Source: Microbacterium flavum (GTDB lineage: Bacteria; Actinomycetota; Actinomycetes; Actinomycetales; Microbacteriaceae). Taken from it: 64,000 nt of DNA. Positions 24,687 through 32,999 of this stretch are shown piece by piece. Positions within the stretch are counted from its first letter, which is position 1. Every line of letters starts with the position of its first letter. The position numbers and the translations under genes are program-made. Below the pieces are notes generated by a model that made no database searches, was not told the origin of the DNA, and was given only the letters and a program-made list of their open reading frames with translations. The stretch spans positions 62,001 to 126,000 of the forward strand of contig NZ_JAFLHG010000009.1 in the NCBI RefSeq assembly GCF_018717645.1, in the 5' to 3' direction.

Positions 24687-24714
24687 GACGGAAAGCTTCC
24701 GAGAAGAGGACACA

Positions 24715-25002
24715 ATGGGAAACCTGTTCGCCGGTCCGCACCTGTGGATCCTCCTGATCGTGATCCTGCTCCTGTTCGGCGCCGCCAAGCTTCCGGCGCT
24801 CGCGAAGAGCATGGGTCAGTCCGCGCGCATCTTCAAGGGCGAGATGAAGGCCATGAAGAATGAAGATGCGGACGCCGCATCGGCCGGCACCGCTGCCTCC
24901 GTCGTCGCACCCGAGTCTCCCGTCGCACCGGCCCCCACGTCCGTGCAGGCTCCGGTCGACGTGACGCGGGTCGAGCCGGGCGCTCCCGACCTCAAGCCCT
25001 GA
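24715..25002 (+). CDS. tatA: twin-arginine translocase subunit TatA
   Basis: 95 residues. A single N-terminal membrane helix (WILLIVILLLFGAAKLPAL) is followed by the amphipathic helix ALAKSMGQSARIFKGEMK. The FG hinge before the amphipathic helix is conserved. The C-terminal half is a low-complexity Ala/Pro/Val tail, typical and non-essential. With TatC it exports folded proteins bearing twin-arginine signals. tatC begins 8 bases downstream. TatB is not encoded here. Confidence 0.95.
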   Translation: MGNLFAGPHLWILLIVILLLFGAAKLPALAKSMGQSARIFKGEMKAMKNEDADAASAGTAASVVAPESPVAPAPTSVQAPVDVTRVEPGAPDLKP

Positions 25003-25010
25003 CCGGGATC

Positions 25011-25826
25011 GTGGCCACGGCCGAACACCCGTCGCTCGGAACGGACGACCCCCCTCGTCGCGACAAGCGCATGTCGCTCGGGCAGCACCTCACCGAACTG
25101 CGCAGACGCTTCATCATCGGGCTCATCGCCCTCGTGGTGGGGATGGTCCTCGCGTACCTCCTCACCGACTGGATCATCTGGGCGATGACCGAGCCGATCC
25201 GCATGGTGGCGGAGCAGCGCGGGGAGGGCTCCGCGGTGAGCCTCATGTACTCCACGATCACGGGGCCGTTCGACCTGCGCCTGCGGATCTCCTTCGCGGT
25301 GGGCATCATCCTGTCGGCGCCGGTGTGGCTCTGGCAGCTGTGGGCATTCCTCATGCCGGGACTCACCCGCAAAGAGGTGCGCTACACCGTCGGCTTCGTC
25401 TCGGCCGCCGTGCCGCTCTTCTTCGCCGGGTGCTTCGTCGGCTGGTGGGTCATGCCCCACATCGTCGAGATCATGGCGACCTTCTCCGCGGAGGGCGCCG
25501 ACAACCTGTACGAGGCGAAGTACTACTACGACTTCGTCTTCAAGCTGATCCTCGTCGTCGGCGTCTCCTTCGTCGTCCCGGTCTTCCTCGTGGCGTTGAA
25601 CCTCGCGGGCATCATGAGCGGCATGGCCATCCTGAAGTCCTGGCGCGTTGCCGTGCTGATCGCGGTCGGGTTCGCCGGTCTCGCCACCCCGGCCGCCGAC
25701 ATCGTGAGCATGCTGCTGCTCGCCGGCATCCTCATCGTCCTCTTCTTCGCCGCCGCCGGACTGTCGATGCTGTTCGATCGCCGTCGCGCCAAGCGCGCCC
25801 GCGCCGAACTCGGCACGAGCGCATGA
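25011..25826 (+). CDS. tatC: twin-arginine translocase subunit TatC
   Basis: 271 residues from GTG 25011. The conserved cytoplasmic N-terminus MSLGQHLTELRRRFI is followed by six membrane helices. GPFDLRLRISFAVGIILSAP covers the conserved second-helix region, and FAGLATPAADIVSMLLLAG the late family motif. TatC is the signal-peptide receptor of the Tat system. tatA and tatC are adjacent, as in most actinobacteria. The last codons run into a three-unit 15-base tandem repeat. Confidence 0.95.
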   Translation: MATAEHPSLGTDDPPRRDKRMSLGQHLTELRRRFIIGLIALVVGMVLAYLLTDWIIWAMTEPIRMVAEQRGEGSAVSLMYSTITGPFDLRLRISFAVGIILSAPVWLWQLWAFLMPGLTRKEVRYTVGFVSAAVPLFFAGCFVGWWVMPHIVEIMATFSAEGADNLYEAKYYYDFVFKLILVVGVSFVVPVFLVALNLAGIMSGMAILKSWRVAVLIAVGFAGLATPAADIVSMLLLAGILIVLFFAAAGLSMLFDRRRAKRARAELGTSA

Positions 25827-25865
25827 GGTCGAGGAGCATGACGTCGAGGACCATGAGGTCGTGGC
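25821..25865 (+). repeat. 15-base degenerate tandem repeat, three units
   Basis: Units GCATGAGGTCGAGGA, GCATGACGTCGAGGA and CCATGAGGTCGTGGC lie head to tail at the tatC stop and into the tatC-helicase gap. Units 1 and 2 differ at one base. It looks like recent local slippage and carries several out-of-context ATGs. Confidence 0.8.
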
Positions 25866-25914
25866 GCCCGGTGACAGGACGCAGGTGCACAGGCGAGGCG
25901 GGGACGACCGCCGG

Positions 25915-28389
25915 ATGACCGACCCCGCCGCGCGGTACGCCGAGGCGCAGTCCCGGCGCGCGCATCCGCTCACGGCCGCGTTCGCCGCCGCGCAGCGCTT
26001 CGAGCTGGATCCCTTCCAGATCGCCGGGTGCCAGGCGCTCGAAGACGGGCGCAGCGTCCTCGTCGCGGCGCCCACCGGTGCCGGCAAGACGATCGTCGGG
26101 GAGTTCGCGATCCACCTCGCGATGCTCGCTGCGGGCGAGAAGGCGTTCTACACGACGCCGATGAAGGCGCTGTCGAACCAGAAGTTCCGCGAGCTGCAGG
26201 AGGTCTACGGCGAGGACCAGGTGGGCCTGCTCACCGGCGACACCAACATCAACGGCAGCGCTCGGGTCGTGGTGATGACCACCGAGGTCCTGCGCAACAT
26301 GCTCTACGCCGACTCGCCGGCGCTCGCGGGCCTGCGCTACGTCGTCATGGACGAGGTCCACTATCTGGCCGACCGGTTCCGCGGCGGCGTGTGGGAAGAG
26401 GTGATCATCCACCTCCCGCCGCAGGTTCGCCTCGTGTCCCTCTCCGCCACCGTGTCCAACGCGGAGGAGTTCGGCGATTGGCTGGACACGGTGCGCGGTG
26501 ACACCGAGGTAATCGTCTCCGAGATCCGTCCGGTCCCGCTCGAACAGCACGTCCTCGTCCGGAACGATCTGCTGCCGCTGTTCGATGACCGCGCGGGGAT
26601 CGCGACGGCGCAGGTCAACCAGGAGCTCATGCGCATCCGCGGTGGCAGTGGATCGCGCTACGAGAACAATCGTCAGGCGCAAGAATTCCGTTCGCGCGGC
26701 GGGTACGCCGCGGGGGAGCGCCGCCCCCCGCGGGGCGGGCGCCGTCCGGTCCGCACGGCGAACGTGCAGCGCATCGAGCGGATGGACCGCCCGCAGGTCG
26801 TCCAGCTCCTCGAGCGCGCCAACCTCCTGCCCGCCATCTTCTTCATCTTCAGCCGCGCCGGGTGCGACGGCGCCGTCCAGCAGGTGCGCCGATCGGGGCT
26901 GCGGCTCACCTCCCGCGAGGAGCGCGACGAGATCCGCCGCGTCGTCGACGAGCGCACACGCACCCTCGCGGAGGACGACCTGCATGTCCTCGGGTACTGG
27001 GAGTGGCGGGAGAACCTCGAGCGCGGCATCGCTGCGCATCACGCCGGCCTCCTGCCGGCGTTCAAAGAGGTCGTGGAAGAGCTCTTCCGCAGGAAGCTCG
27101 TGAAGGTCGTGTTCGCCACCGAGACCCTCGCCCTCGGCATCAACATGCCCGCCCGGACGGTGGTGCTCGAGAAGCTCGAGAAGTTCAACGGCGAGGCCCG
27201 CGTCGCGATCACATCGGGGGAGTACACCCAGCTCACCGGGCGCGCCGGCCGCCGCGGCATCGATGTCGAGGGGCACGCGGTCATCCAGTGGACGGAGGCG
27301 CTGGATCCGCAGGCGGTCGCCGCGCTCGCCTCGCGGCGCACCTACCCGTTGAACTCGAGCTTCCGCCCCACCTACAACATGGCGGTCAACCTCATCGACC
27401 GGTTCGGCCGCGAGCAGGCGCGGGAGATCCTCGAATCCTCCTTCGCCCAGTTCCAGGCGGATCGCGCCGTCGTGGGCCTCGCGCGAGAGGTGAAGGATGC
27501 CGAGGAGTCCCTCGCCGGGTACGCGAAGGCCATGTCATGCGATCGCGGCGATTTCGTCGAGTACGCCGGGCTGCGCCGCGAACTCAGTGACCTGGAGAAG
27601 CTGAATCGCGCCGACCGCCCGGCTCCCGCCCGCATCCGCGACCGGCGCCAGCACGAGATCCAGTCCCTGCGCACCCGCCTGCAGCGCCACCCCTGCCACA
27701 CCTGCCCCGACCGCGAGGCCCACGCCCGCTGGGGCGAGCGGTACGCGAAGCTCGATCGACGCGTCGAGAAGATCCGACGGCAGATCGACGCGCGCACGGG
27801 GACGGTGGCGCGTGTGTTCGACCGGGTCGTCGACGTCCTCGCGGCCCTGGACTATGTGCGGGTCGAAGCCGACGGGAGCACCGTGCTCACGCCGGCGGGC
27901 GCGACGATGAAGCGCATCTACGGGGAGCGCGACCTTCTGGTCGCCGAAGCGCTGCGGCAGGGACTGTGGACGTCGCTGGATGCCCCCGGGCTCGCCGCTC
28001 TCGCCAGCTGCCTCGTGTACGAGCCGCGCCGCGATGAGGCCGGGGCGGGGGAGCACGGCCTCCCGCGGGGCCCTTTCCGCGAGGCGCTCGGCGCCACTCA
28101 GATCCTGTGGTCTCGTCTCGACGATCTCGAGCAGGATCATCGTCTCCCCGGCAGCGAACCGGTCGCGACGGGGCTCGCGCGCGCGATGCACTCCTGGGCG
28201 CGCGGCGCCTCGCTCGATCGCGTGCTCGACGAGGCGGACCTCGCAGCCGGCGACTTCGTGCGCTGGAGCAAGCAGACGATCGACCTCCTCGACCAGCTCT
28301 CGATGGTGGCCGCCGGGCCGGTGGCCGTCACGGCACGCCGGGCGCTCGACGCCGTGCGGCGCGGCATCGTCGTCTACGGGTCGCAGTGA
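25915..28389 (+). CDS. HelY/Ski2-Mtr4-like SF2 helicase
   Basis: 824 residues. Ski2-like core: APTGAGKTIVGEFA (Walker A), TTPMKALSNQKFREL (Ia), VVMDEVHYLADRFRGGVWEE (II), LSATVSNAEEFGDWL (III), FATETLALGINMPARTVV (V) and GEYTQLTGRAGRRGID (VI). The C-terminal third holds a Cys-containing insert (HPCHTCPDREAH) and a DSH-type helical domain. HelY is the mycobacterial relative; an RNA helicase role is assumed from the family. ATG 25915 is chosen as first codon of the conserved region; an in-frame start at 25861 would add 18 residues but lies in the repeat-derived sequence. Lnt overlaps its stop. Confidence 0.9.
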   Translation: MTDPAARYAEAQSRRAHPLTAAFAAAQRFELDPFQIAGCQALEDGRSVLVAAPTGAGKTIVGEFAIHLAMLAAGEKAFYTTPMKALSNQKFRELQEVYGEDQVGLLTGDTNINGSARVVVMTTEVLRNMLYADSPALAGLRYVVMDEVHYLADRFRGGVWEEVIIHLPPQVRLVSLSATVSNAEEFGDWLDTVRGDTEVIVSEIRPVPLEQHVLVRNDLLPLFDDRAGIATAQVNQELMRIRGGSGSRYENNRQAQEFRSRGGYAAGERRPPRGGRRPVRTANVQRIERMDRPQVVQLLERANLLPAIFFIFSRAGCDGAVQQVRRSGLRLTSREERDEIRRVVDERTRTLAEDDLHVLGYWEWRENLERGIAAHHAGLLPAFKEVVEELFRRKLVKVVFATETLALGINMPARTVVLEKLEKFNGEARVAITSGEYTQLTGRAGRRGIDVEGHAVIQWTEALDPQAVAALASRRTYPLNSSFRPTYNMAVNLIDRFGREQAREILESSFAQFQADRAVVGLAREVKDAEESLAGYAKAMSCDRGDFVEYAGLRRELSDLEKLNRADRPAPARIRDRRQHEIQSLRTRLQRHPCHTCPDREAHARWGERYAKLDRRVEKIRRQIDARTGTVARVFDRVVDVLAALDYVRVEADGSTVLTPAGATMKRIYGERDLLVAEALRQGLWTSLDAPGLAALASCLVYEPRRDEAGAGEHGLPRGPFREALGATQILWSRLDDLEQDHRLPGSEPVATGLARAMHSWARGASLDRVLDEADLAAGDFVRWSKQTIDLLDQLSMVAAGPVAVTARRALDAVRRGIVVYGSQ

Positions 28390-29978
28390 GCGTCGGCACG
28401 ACGCCGCACCGATCCCCGCGCGGCCTCCCGCTCTGGGGCGCCCTCGTCGCGGCGGCCGCCGGCGGTCTCGTCCTCACGCTCGCGTTCCCGGGGCTGTCGT
28501 GGTGGCCTGCGGTCTTCGTCGCGGTGCCGCTCGCCCTCGTGGGTCTCATCGGCCGTCGGGGATGGAGCGCGGTCCTCGTCGGTTTCGTCTTCGGCGCCGC
28601 GCTCTTCTTCGTCAACCTGTCGTTCACGGCGCGCTACCTCGGCCCGGTGCCGTGGATCGCCCTCTCCGTGCTGGAAGCGGCTCTCACCGCGGCGATGGCC
28701 GCACCCATCGCGTGGGCGTACCGGTGGGTGCCGCGCCTCGCCCCCGGAGCATGGGGGCGGACCGTCGCCCTTCCCGCGCTCGTCGCCGGCCTCTGGGTGT
28801 CACGGGAGGAGCTCCTGGGCACTTTCCCCTACGGCGGGTTCCCGTGGGCGCGGATCGGGGTGACCCAGGCGTCCTCGCCGCTCGCCGACGTCGCCTCGTG
28901 GACCGGGATGAGCGGTCTGTCGTTCCTCATCGTCTTCTTCTGCGCGAGCGCGGTGGAGGTTGCGCGGCACGGGCGGCTCCGCGGAGGGTGGGGGCTCGCG
29001 CCCGCGGCGGCGACCGTGGTCCTCCTCCTCGCCCTGCCGCAGTTCCCCACCACGGACGCGGGGACGATGAGGGTGGGGGCCGTGCAGGGGAACGGTCCGG
29101 CCGGCTACTTCGATCAGCGCGCGCCCTACGACGTGTTCCGCGCGCAGCTCGCCGCGACGAAGCCCATCGAGGGCGAGGACCTCGATGTGCTGCTCTGGCC
29201 CGAAGGCGGGGTCGACGCCGACCCGACGCACAACACCTCCGTCGCGCGCGAACTCGACGCCCTCGCCCGACGCGTCGACGCGCCTCTGCTGCTCGGCGCG
29301 GTCACGCAGCGCGGCGACGAGTACTTCAACTCGTCACTCGTCTGGGAGCAGGGCGCCCAGAACCCGGTCCAGACGTACGACAAACGGCACCCGGTCCCCT
29401 TCGGCGAGTACGTGCCGGACCGGTGGTTCTACCGGATGTTCGCGCCCGACCTCATCGACCTCATCCAGCGCGAGTACACCCCGGGGACGGTGACCCCGGC
29501 TGTGGACATCGGGGGAGTGCCGGTCGGGCTCGCGATCTGCTTCGACGTGATCTACGACGACGTGATCCGCGACGGGGCTCAGGCAGGTGCCCAGGTGTAC
29601 ATGTTCCAGACCAACAACGCCGACTTCCGCGGAACCGATGAGAACCTGCAGCAGCTCGCGTTCGCGCGGATGCGCGCGATCGAGACCGGACGATCGGTCG
29701 TGAACCTGTCGACCGTCGGCACGAGTCAGGTCATCGGCCCGGACGGCGCGACGATCGACGCGCTCCCCGCCGACGAGCCCGGGGCGATGGTGACGACTGT
29801 GCCGCTGCGCACCGGCCTCACGCCCGCGGTCGTTGCGGGAGCCGCGATCCAGAGCCTTCTCGGGTGGGGGAGTGTCCTCGCCCTGGCCCTCATCGGCGTG
29901 TGGGTGAGACGGCGCTCCATCCGCAGCCCCTCCCGCCCCCGCATCGCGGGGACGACGAAGACGCCGGCCTCCGGCTGA
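28386..29978 (+). CDS. lnt: apolipoprotein N-acyltransferase Lnt
   Basis: 530 residues from GTG 28386, overlapping the helicase stop. Six or so N-terminal membrane helices precede a periplasmic nitrilase-like domain with the catalytic trio: Glu in LLWPEGGVD, Lys in YDKRHPVPFGEYVP and Cys in LAICFDVIYDD. A final helix sits at the C-terminus (LLGWGSVLALALIGVWVRR). It N-acylates lipoproteins after Lgt and signal peptidase II. No Ppm domain is fused, unlike M. tuberculosis Ppm1. Its stop codon lies inside a terminator hairpin. Confidence 0.93.
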   Translation: MSVGTTPHRSPRGLPLWGALVAAAAGGLVLTLAFPGLSWWPAVFVAVPLALVGLIGRRGWSAVLVGFVFGAALFFVNLSFTARYLGPVPWIALSVLEAALTAAMAAPIAWAYRWVPRLAPGAWGRTVALPALVAGLWVSREELLGTFPYGGFPWARIGVTQASSPLADVASWTGMSGLSFLIVFFCASAVEVARHGRLRGGWGLAPAAATVVLLLALPQFPTTDAGTMRVGAVQGNGPAGYFDQRAPYDVFRAQLAATKPIEGEDLDVLLWPEGGVDADPTHNTSVARELDALARRVDAPLLLGAVTQRGDEYFNSSLVWEQGAQNPVQTYDKRHPVPFGEYVPDRWFYRMFAPDLIDLIQREYTPGTVTPAVDIGGVPVGLAICFDVIYDDVIRDGAQAGAQVYMFQTNNADFRGTDENLQQLAFARMRAIETGRSVVNLSTVGTSQVIGPDGATIDALPADEPGAMVTTVPLRTGLTPAVVAGAAIQSLLGWGSVLALALIGVWVRRRSIRSPSRPRIAGTTKTPASG

Positions 29979-29994
29979 TGCGGAGACCGGCGTC
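29960..29994 (+). terminator. hairpin terminator at the end of lnt
   Basis: 14-base arms GACGCCGGCCTCCG and CGGAGACCGGCGTC (one mismatch) with a 7-base loop, spanning the lnt stop. It lies between convergent lnt and rbpA. Confidence 0.5.
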
Positions 29995-30020
29995 CGGGGG
30001 ATCGTCGACGCGGTGCGGAC

Positions 30021-30392
30021 TCAGGCGCTGAGTCGTGTGGAATCGCCGCCGCGACGGGAGCGCAGCTGAGCGAGACGCTCCTCGAGGAGCTCTTCGAGCT
30101 CGGGGATCGTGCGACGTTCCAGCAGCATGTCCCAGTGGGTGCGGGCGACCTTGTCACCCGAGTGGTCGACCTCGGCCACGGTGTCGCCGACCCGGAGGAC
30201 GGCCTCGGCGCCGCAGGTGCGGCACTCCCAGGCATCCGGGACGTCGGCGTCGGCCGCGAAGGTCATCACCGTCTCGCGCGCGCACTGCGTGCAGACGTAC
30301 GTGTGGTTGGCGCGCTCATGGAACACGACGCCTTCCTCGCTCTGTAGGCTGGAAGCGCCGAGTCGGATGCCGCGCAGGCTGCGATCTGCCAT
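30021..30392 (-). CDS. rbpA: RNA polymerase-binding protein RbpA
   Basis: 123 residues from ATG 30392, with AGAGGA as ribosome site. The RbpA core contains Cys34-x2-Cys37 and Cys57-x2-Cys60, giving a zinc site as in Streptomyces RbpA. The C-terminal sigma-interaction segment is HWDMLLERRTIPELEELLEERL. RbpA binds RNA polymerase beta and sigma to stabilise open complexes at housekeeping promoters and affects rifampicin sensitivity. It is restricted to actinobacteria and one of the firmest lineage markers here. Convergent with lnt. Confidence 0.95.
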   Translation of the reverse strand: MADRSLRGIRLGASSLQSEEGVVFHERANHTYVCTQCARETVMTFAADADVPDAWECRTCGAEAVLRVGDTVAEVDHSGDKVARTHWDMLLERRTIPELEELLEERLAQLRSRRGGDSTRLSA

Positions 30393-30565
30393 TGTGTGGT
30401 CCTCTCGTCTTGTCAGGTATAACGCGCGCACCTGTGTGCATCATCCGAAGGACGTGCGCGGAAGCGGCTTTCACAGCCGATGCTCAGGCCCATGCCGGTC
30501 GGGTCGGCTGGCCGCTTCGGGGGCGGATTCGCGGGCGCTGGGGGCTATCGTACGCCGCTCGCGGA

Positions 30566-31381
30566 TCAGACACGCCGCCGCTGCGCCGCCAGCAGCGCGA
30601 CGTCGGTGCGATCGGTGACGACGCCGTCGACACCCAGCCCGAAAAGCGCATCCATCCGGTCCGGATCGTTGACCGTCCACACGTGCACTTCGACGCCGCA
30701 GGCGTGCGCGGCGGTGATGAGGCGCGGAGTGACGATCCGCACCGCGCCGACCCGCTCGGGGACCTGGAGGGCGTCGATCCCGGCGAGGGTCCGTCGGACG
30801 AGGGGGAGCGACCGCAGGCGGACCGCTCCGAGGAGGCGAGCGATCGTGGATTGGCCGGCCGATGTCGCCGGACTCCCGCCTGCAGCGCGTGCGGCCTCCA
30901 GCGCGGTGACGCGACGCCCGTCGGAGAAGCTCGTCAGAAGCACCCGATCGGCGTGGCGAGCCACGATGCGTCCGAGGGGGAGCGCGGCGTCCTCGGCCTT
31001 GACGTCGAAGTTGAAGCGCAGCTCCGGGAAGCCCTCCAGCGCGTCGGCCGCCGTGACGAGACCGCCGCGGTCCGCCATGAGCTGCGCGAGGTCGTCGTGC
31101 CGGATCTCAGAGAGCTTCCGCGGATCGCCGGCGACGCGAGACAGATCGGAATCGTGGAAGAGAACGACGACCCCATCGCGGGTGAGATGGCAGTCGGACT
31201 CGACGTAATCGGCGCCTTCGGCATGGGCGGCGGCGATGGCAGCGAACGTGTTCTCCACGATGCCGCCGGATCCAGCAGGAACGAAGCCTCGGTGGGCGAG
31301 GACCCGAGGGGTCCGCACACCGAGGAACCAGGGATGCGTCGCGCCAGGCAGGCGATCAGGAGTCAGCTGCGCCACCCGCAT
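30566..31381 (-). CDS. glycerophosphodiester phosphodiesterase
   Basis: 271 residues. GDPD TIM barrel: VLAHRGF (catalytic His), ENTFAAIAAAHAEGADYVESDCHLT with the metal-binding Glu/Asp, and VLFHDSDLSRV (second His). The late LTSFSD and VHVWTVNDPDRM motifs are present. It hydrolyses glycerophosphodiesters to glycerol-3-phosphate and an alcohol. No signal peptide, so cytoplasmic. The start at ATG 31381 overlaps the upstream SPFH gene by 26 bases; GTG 31375 is an alternative. It is last in the NfeD-SPFH-GDPD operon. Confidence 0.9.
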   Translation of the reverse strand: MRVAQLTPDRLPGATHPWFLGVRTPRVLAHRGFVPAGSGGIVENTFAAIAAAHAEGADYVESDCHLTRDGVVVLFHDSDLSRVAGDPRKLSEIRHDDLAQLMADRGGLVTAADALEGFPELRFNFDVKAEDAALPLGRIVARHADRVLLTSFSDGRRVTALEAARAAGGSPATSAGQSTIARLLGAVRLRSLPLVRRTLAGIDALQVPERVGAVRIVTPRLITAAHACGVEVHVWTVNDPDRMDALFGLGVDGVVTDRTDVALLAAQRRRV

Positions 31382-32366
31382 CCGGCGTCGTGGGGGCGGC
31401 GCCCGGCACTGCAGCCGCACCTCCCGGCTGTGATCCTCCGCGTCCCCCTGCCACACCGGCCGCACCCGCGGCGCCGGCGGCGAACGCCGTGCCGATGCCC
31501 TTCATCGCCTCGGTGAACTCGCTCGGAATGATCCAGAGCTTGTTCGCTGCCCCGTCGCTGATCTTCGGCAGGGTCTGCAGGTACTGGTACGCGAGGAGCT
31601 TGTCGTCGGGGCGTCCTTCGTGGATCGCGTCGAAGACGTTCTTGATCGCTGCCGCCTCACCCTCGGCGCGCAGGATGGAGGCCTGCTTCTCGCCTTCAGC
31701 GCCCAGGATCGCGGCCTGGCGGCGCCCCTCCGCCTCGAGGATCTGCGACTGCTTCGAGCCCTCCGCCGTGAGGATGGTGGCGCGACGCTCGCGCTCGGCG
31801 CGCATCTGCTTCTCCATGGAGTCCTGGATCGAGTGCGGCGGATCGATGGCCTTCAGCTCGACGCGCGACACGCGCAGGCCCCACTTGCCGGTCGCCTCGT
31901 CGAGCACGACACGCAACTGCCCGTTGATGTTGTCGCGGCTCGTGAGCGCCTGCTCCAGATTGAGTCCACCGACGACGTTGCGGAGCGTCGTGGTCGTCAG
32001 CTGCTCGACCGCGGACAGGTAGTTCGCGATCTCGTACGTCGCAGCACGGGCGTCGGTCACCTGGAAGTAGACGACGGTGTCGATCGACACCACGAGGTTG
32101 TCCTCGGTGATGACGGGCTGCGGCGGGAAGGAGACGACCTGCTCGCGCATGTCGACGAGCGGGCGAAGACGGTCGATGAAGGGCACCAGCAGGTTCAGCC
32201 CGGGGGAGAGCGTGCGCTGGTAGCGACCCAGCCGCTCCACCACCCCGGAATAGGCCTGCGGGATGATCCGGATGGAACGGAAGAGGACGACGATCACGAA
32301 GATCGCCAGGACGATGAGCAGGACGATCACGAAGATCTGTCCGGCGAACGCTCCGATATCGACCAT
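31356..32366 (-). CDS. SPFH/stomatin-like (QmcA-type) membrane protein
   Basis: 336 residues. One N-terminal membrane helix (IFVIVLLIVLAIFVIVVLF) is followed by a prohibitin-homology domain (IIPQAYSGVVERLGRYQRTL, MREQVVSFPPQPVITEDNL, VVGGLNLEQALTSRD). A long coiled coil rich in AEG repeats (ILEAEG, ILGAEG, ILRAEG) comes next. The C-terminus is Ala/Gly/Pro-rich. Such proteins oligomerise into membrane microdomains; stomatin-NfeD pairs are widespread and the two proteins work together. The start overlaps the NfeD stop by one base. Confidence 0.92.
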   Translation of the reverse strand: MVDIGAFAGQIFVIVLLIVLAIFVIVVLFRSIRIIPQAYSGVVERLGRYQRTLSPGLNLLVPFIDRLRPLVDMREQVVSFPPQPVITEDNLVVSIDTVVYFQVTDARAATYEIANYLSAVEQLTTTTLRNVVGGLNLEQALTSRDNINGQLRVVLDEATGKWGLRVSRVELKAIDPPHSIQDSMEKQMRAERERRATILTAEGSKQSQILEAEGRRQAAILGAEGEKQASILRAEGEAAAIKNVFDAIHEGRPDDKLLAYQYLQTLPKISDGAANKLWIIPSEFTEAMKGIGTAFAAGAAGAAGVAGGRGGSQPGGAAAVPGAAPTTPDAGGAADS

Positions 32367-32863
32367 CAGTCGGTGCTCCTGTCAGTGGGAAGGGGGGAGT
32401 CGGCCGGGGCGGCGAGGGCGACCTCGACCATCGCACCGCGGACGGCGGTCACGACGATCCGATCGCCGACGGCGAGTCCGTCGCTGCCGGGACTCCGCGT
32501 CACCGACCACAGCTCGCCGTTGTCCAGCCGTGCCGCCGCGACGTCGCCGGCGAACGGAGCGGCCAGCCGTCCGCCGAGGCCGCGGATCGCGTCGACATTG
32601 GTGGGCTGCAGCGCGCTCGAGCGATGGAGCGCCCGCAGCAGAAGCGGTCGGATCGTGAACAGGAGCAGCGCCGAGACGGCCGCTGCGCCCATGACCTGGA
32701 GCCACCACGGACCGCCCAGCAGATTGATCCCGAGGCCGCCGATCAGCGTGCCGCCTGCCAGCATCAGAAAGGTGAACTCGAGGGTCAGCAGCTCGATGAT
32801 CACGAAGACCAGCGCGAGCACCAACCAGGCGATCCAGAGGTACTGCGTCAGATCCGGCAACAT
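32366..32863 (-). CDS. NfeD-family membrane protein
   Basis: 165 residues from ATG 32863, with AAAGGAG upstream. The N-terminal ~75 residues hold two or three membrane helices (WLVLALVFVIIELLTLEFTF, then FLMLAGGTLIGGLGINLLGG). The C-terminal ~80 residues form the OB-fold NfeD domain (GLGGRLAAPFAGDVAAARLD, VGDRIVVTAVRGAMVEV). It is the short NfeD type without a serine-protease domain, the partner of the SPFH protein encoded next. First gene of the three-gene operon, divergent from an SDR gene with a dyad in the shared spacer. Confidence 0.9.
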   Translation of the reverse strand: MLPDLTQYLWIAWLVLALVFVIIELLTLEFTFLMLAGGTLIGGLGINLLGGPWWLQVMGAAAVSALLLFTIRPLLLRALHRSSALQPTNVDAIRGLGGRLAAPFAGDVAAARLDNGELWSVTRSPGSDGLAVGDRIVVTAVRGAMVEVALAAPADSPLPTDRSTD

Positions 32864-32905
32864 CGCTCTGCTCCTTTCGGGGCTTGCCTGAACACTAACA
32901 TTCCC

Positions 32906-32928
32906 GTGGGACACCGAGACGGTCCCAC
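32906..32928. promoter_or_regulatory. inverted repeat in the NfeD/SDR divergent spacer
   Basis: GTGGGAC-N9-GTCCCAC, perfect 7-base arms. On the plus strand it lies 14 bases upstream of a TAGTGT -10 box (32943-32948), covering the -35 region of the SDR promoter. It is well placed for repression. Confidence 0.4.
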
Positions 32929-32942
32929 ACGACGCGGATTGG

Positions 32943-32948
32943 TAGTGT
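32943..32948 (+). promoter_or_regulatory. -10 box TAGTGT of the SDR gene
   Basis: TAGTGT lies 51 bases before ATG 33000. A ribosome site AGGAG at 32990-32994 shows this transcript has a leader. Confidence 0.4.
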
Positions 32949-32999
32949 CGAAGCGCCGCCGGACGCCGCGTCCGGCCCCCGATCACCGCAGGAGTTCCC

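Noticed and set aside
24648..24714. Possible separate small gene or riboswitch between pafC and tatA
   Set aside because: Only 66 bases, explained by a TAGACT promoter box and a purine-rich ribosome site; no stable structure seen.
25821..25865. Possible CRISPR-like short repeat
   Set aside because: The units are contiguous with no spacers and only three copies; it is a tandem slippage repeat. No cas genes are present.
30035..31516. 493-codon open frame on the plus strand
   Set aside because: Antisense to rbpA, GDPD and part of the SPFH gene, all of which have strong family motifs.
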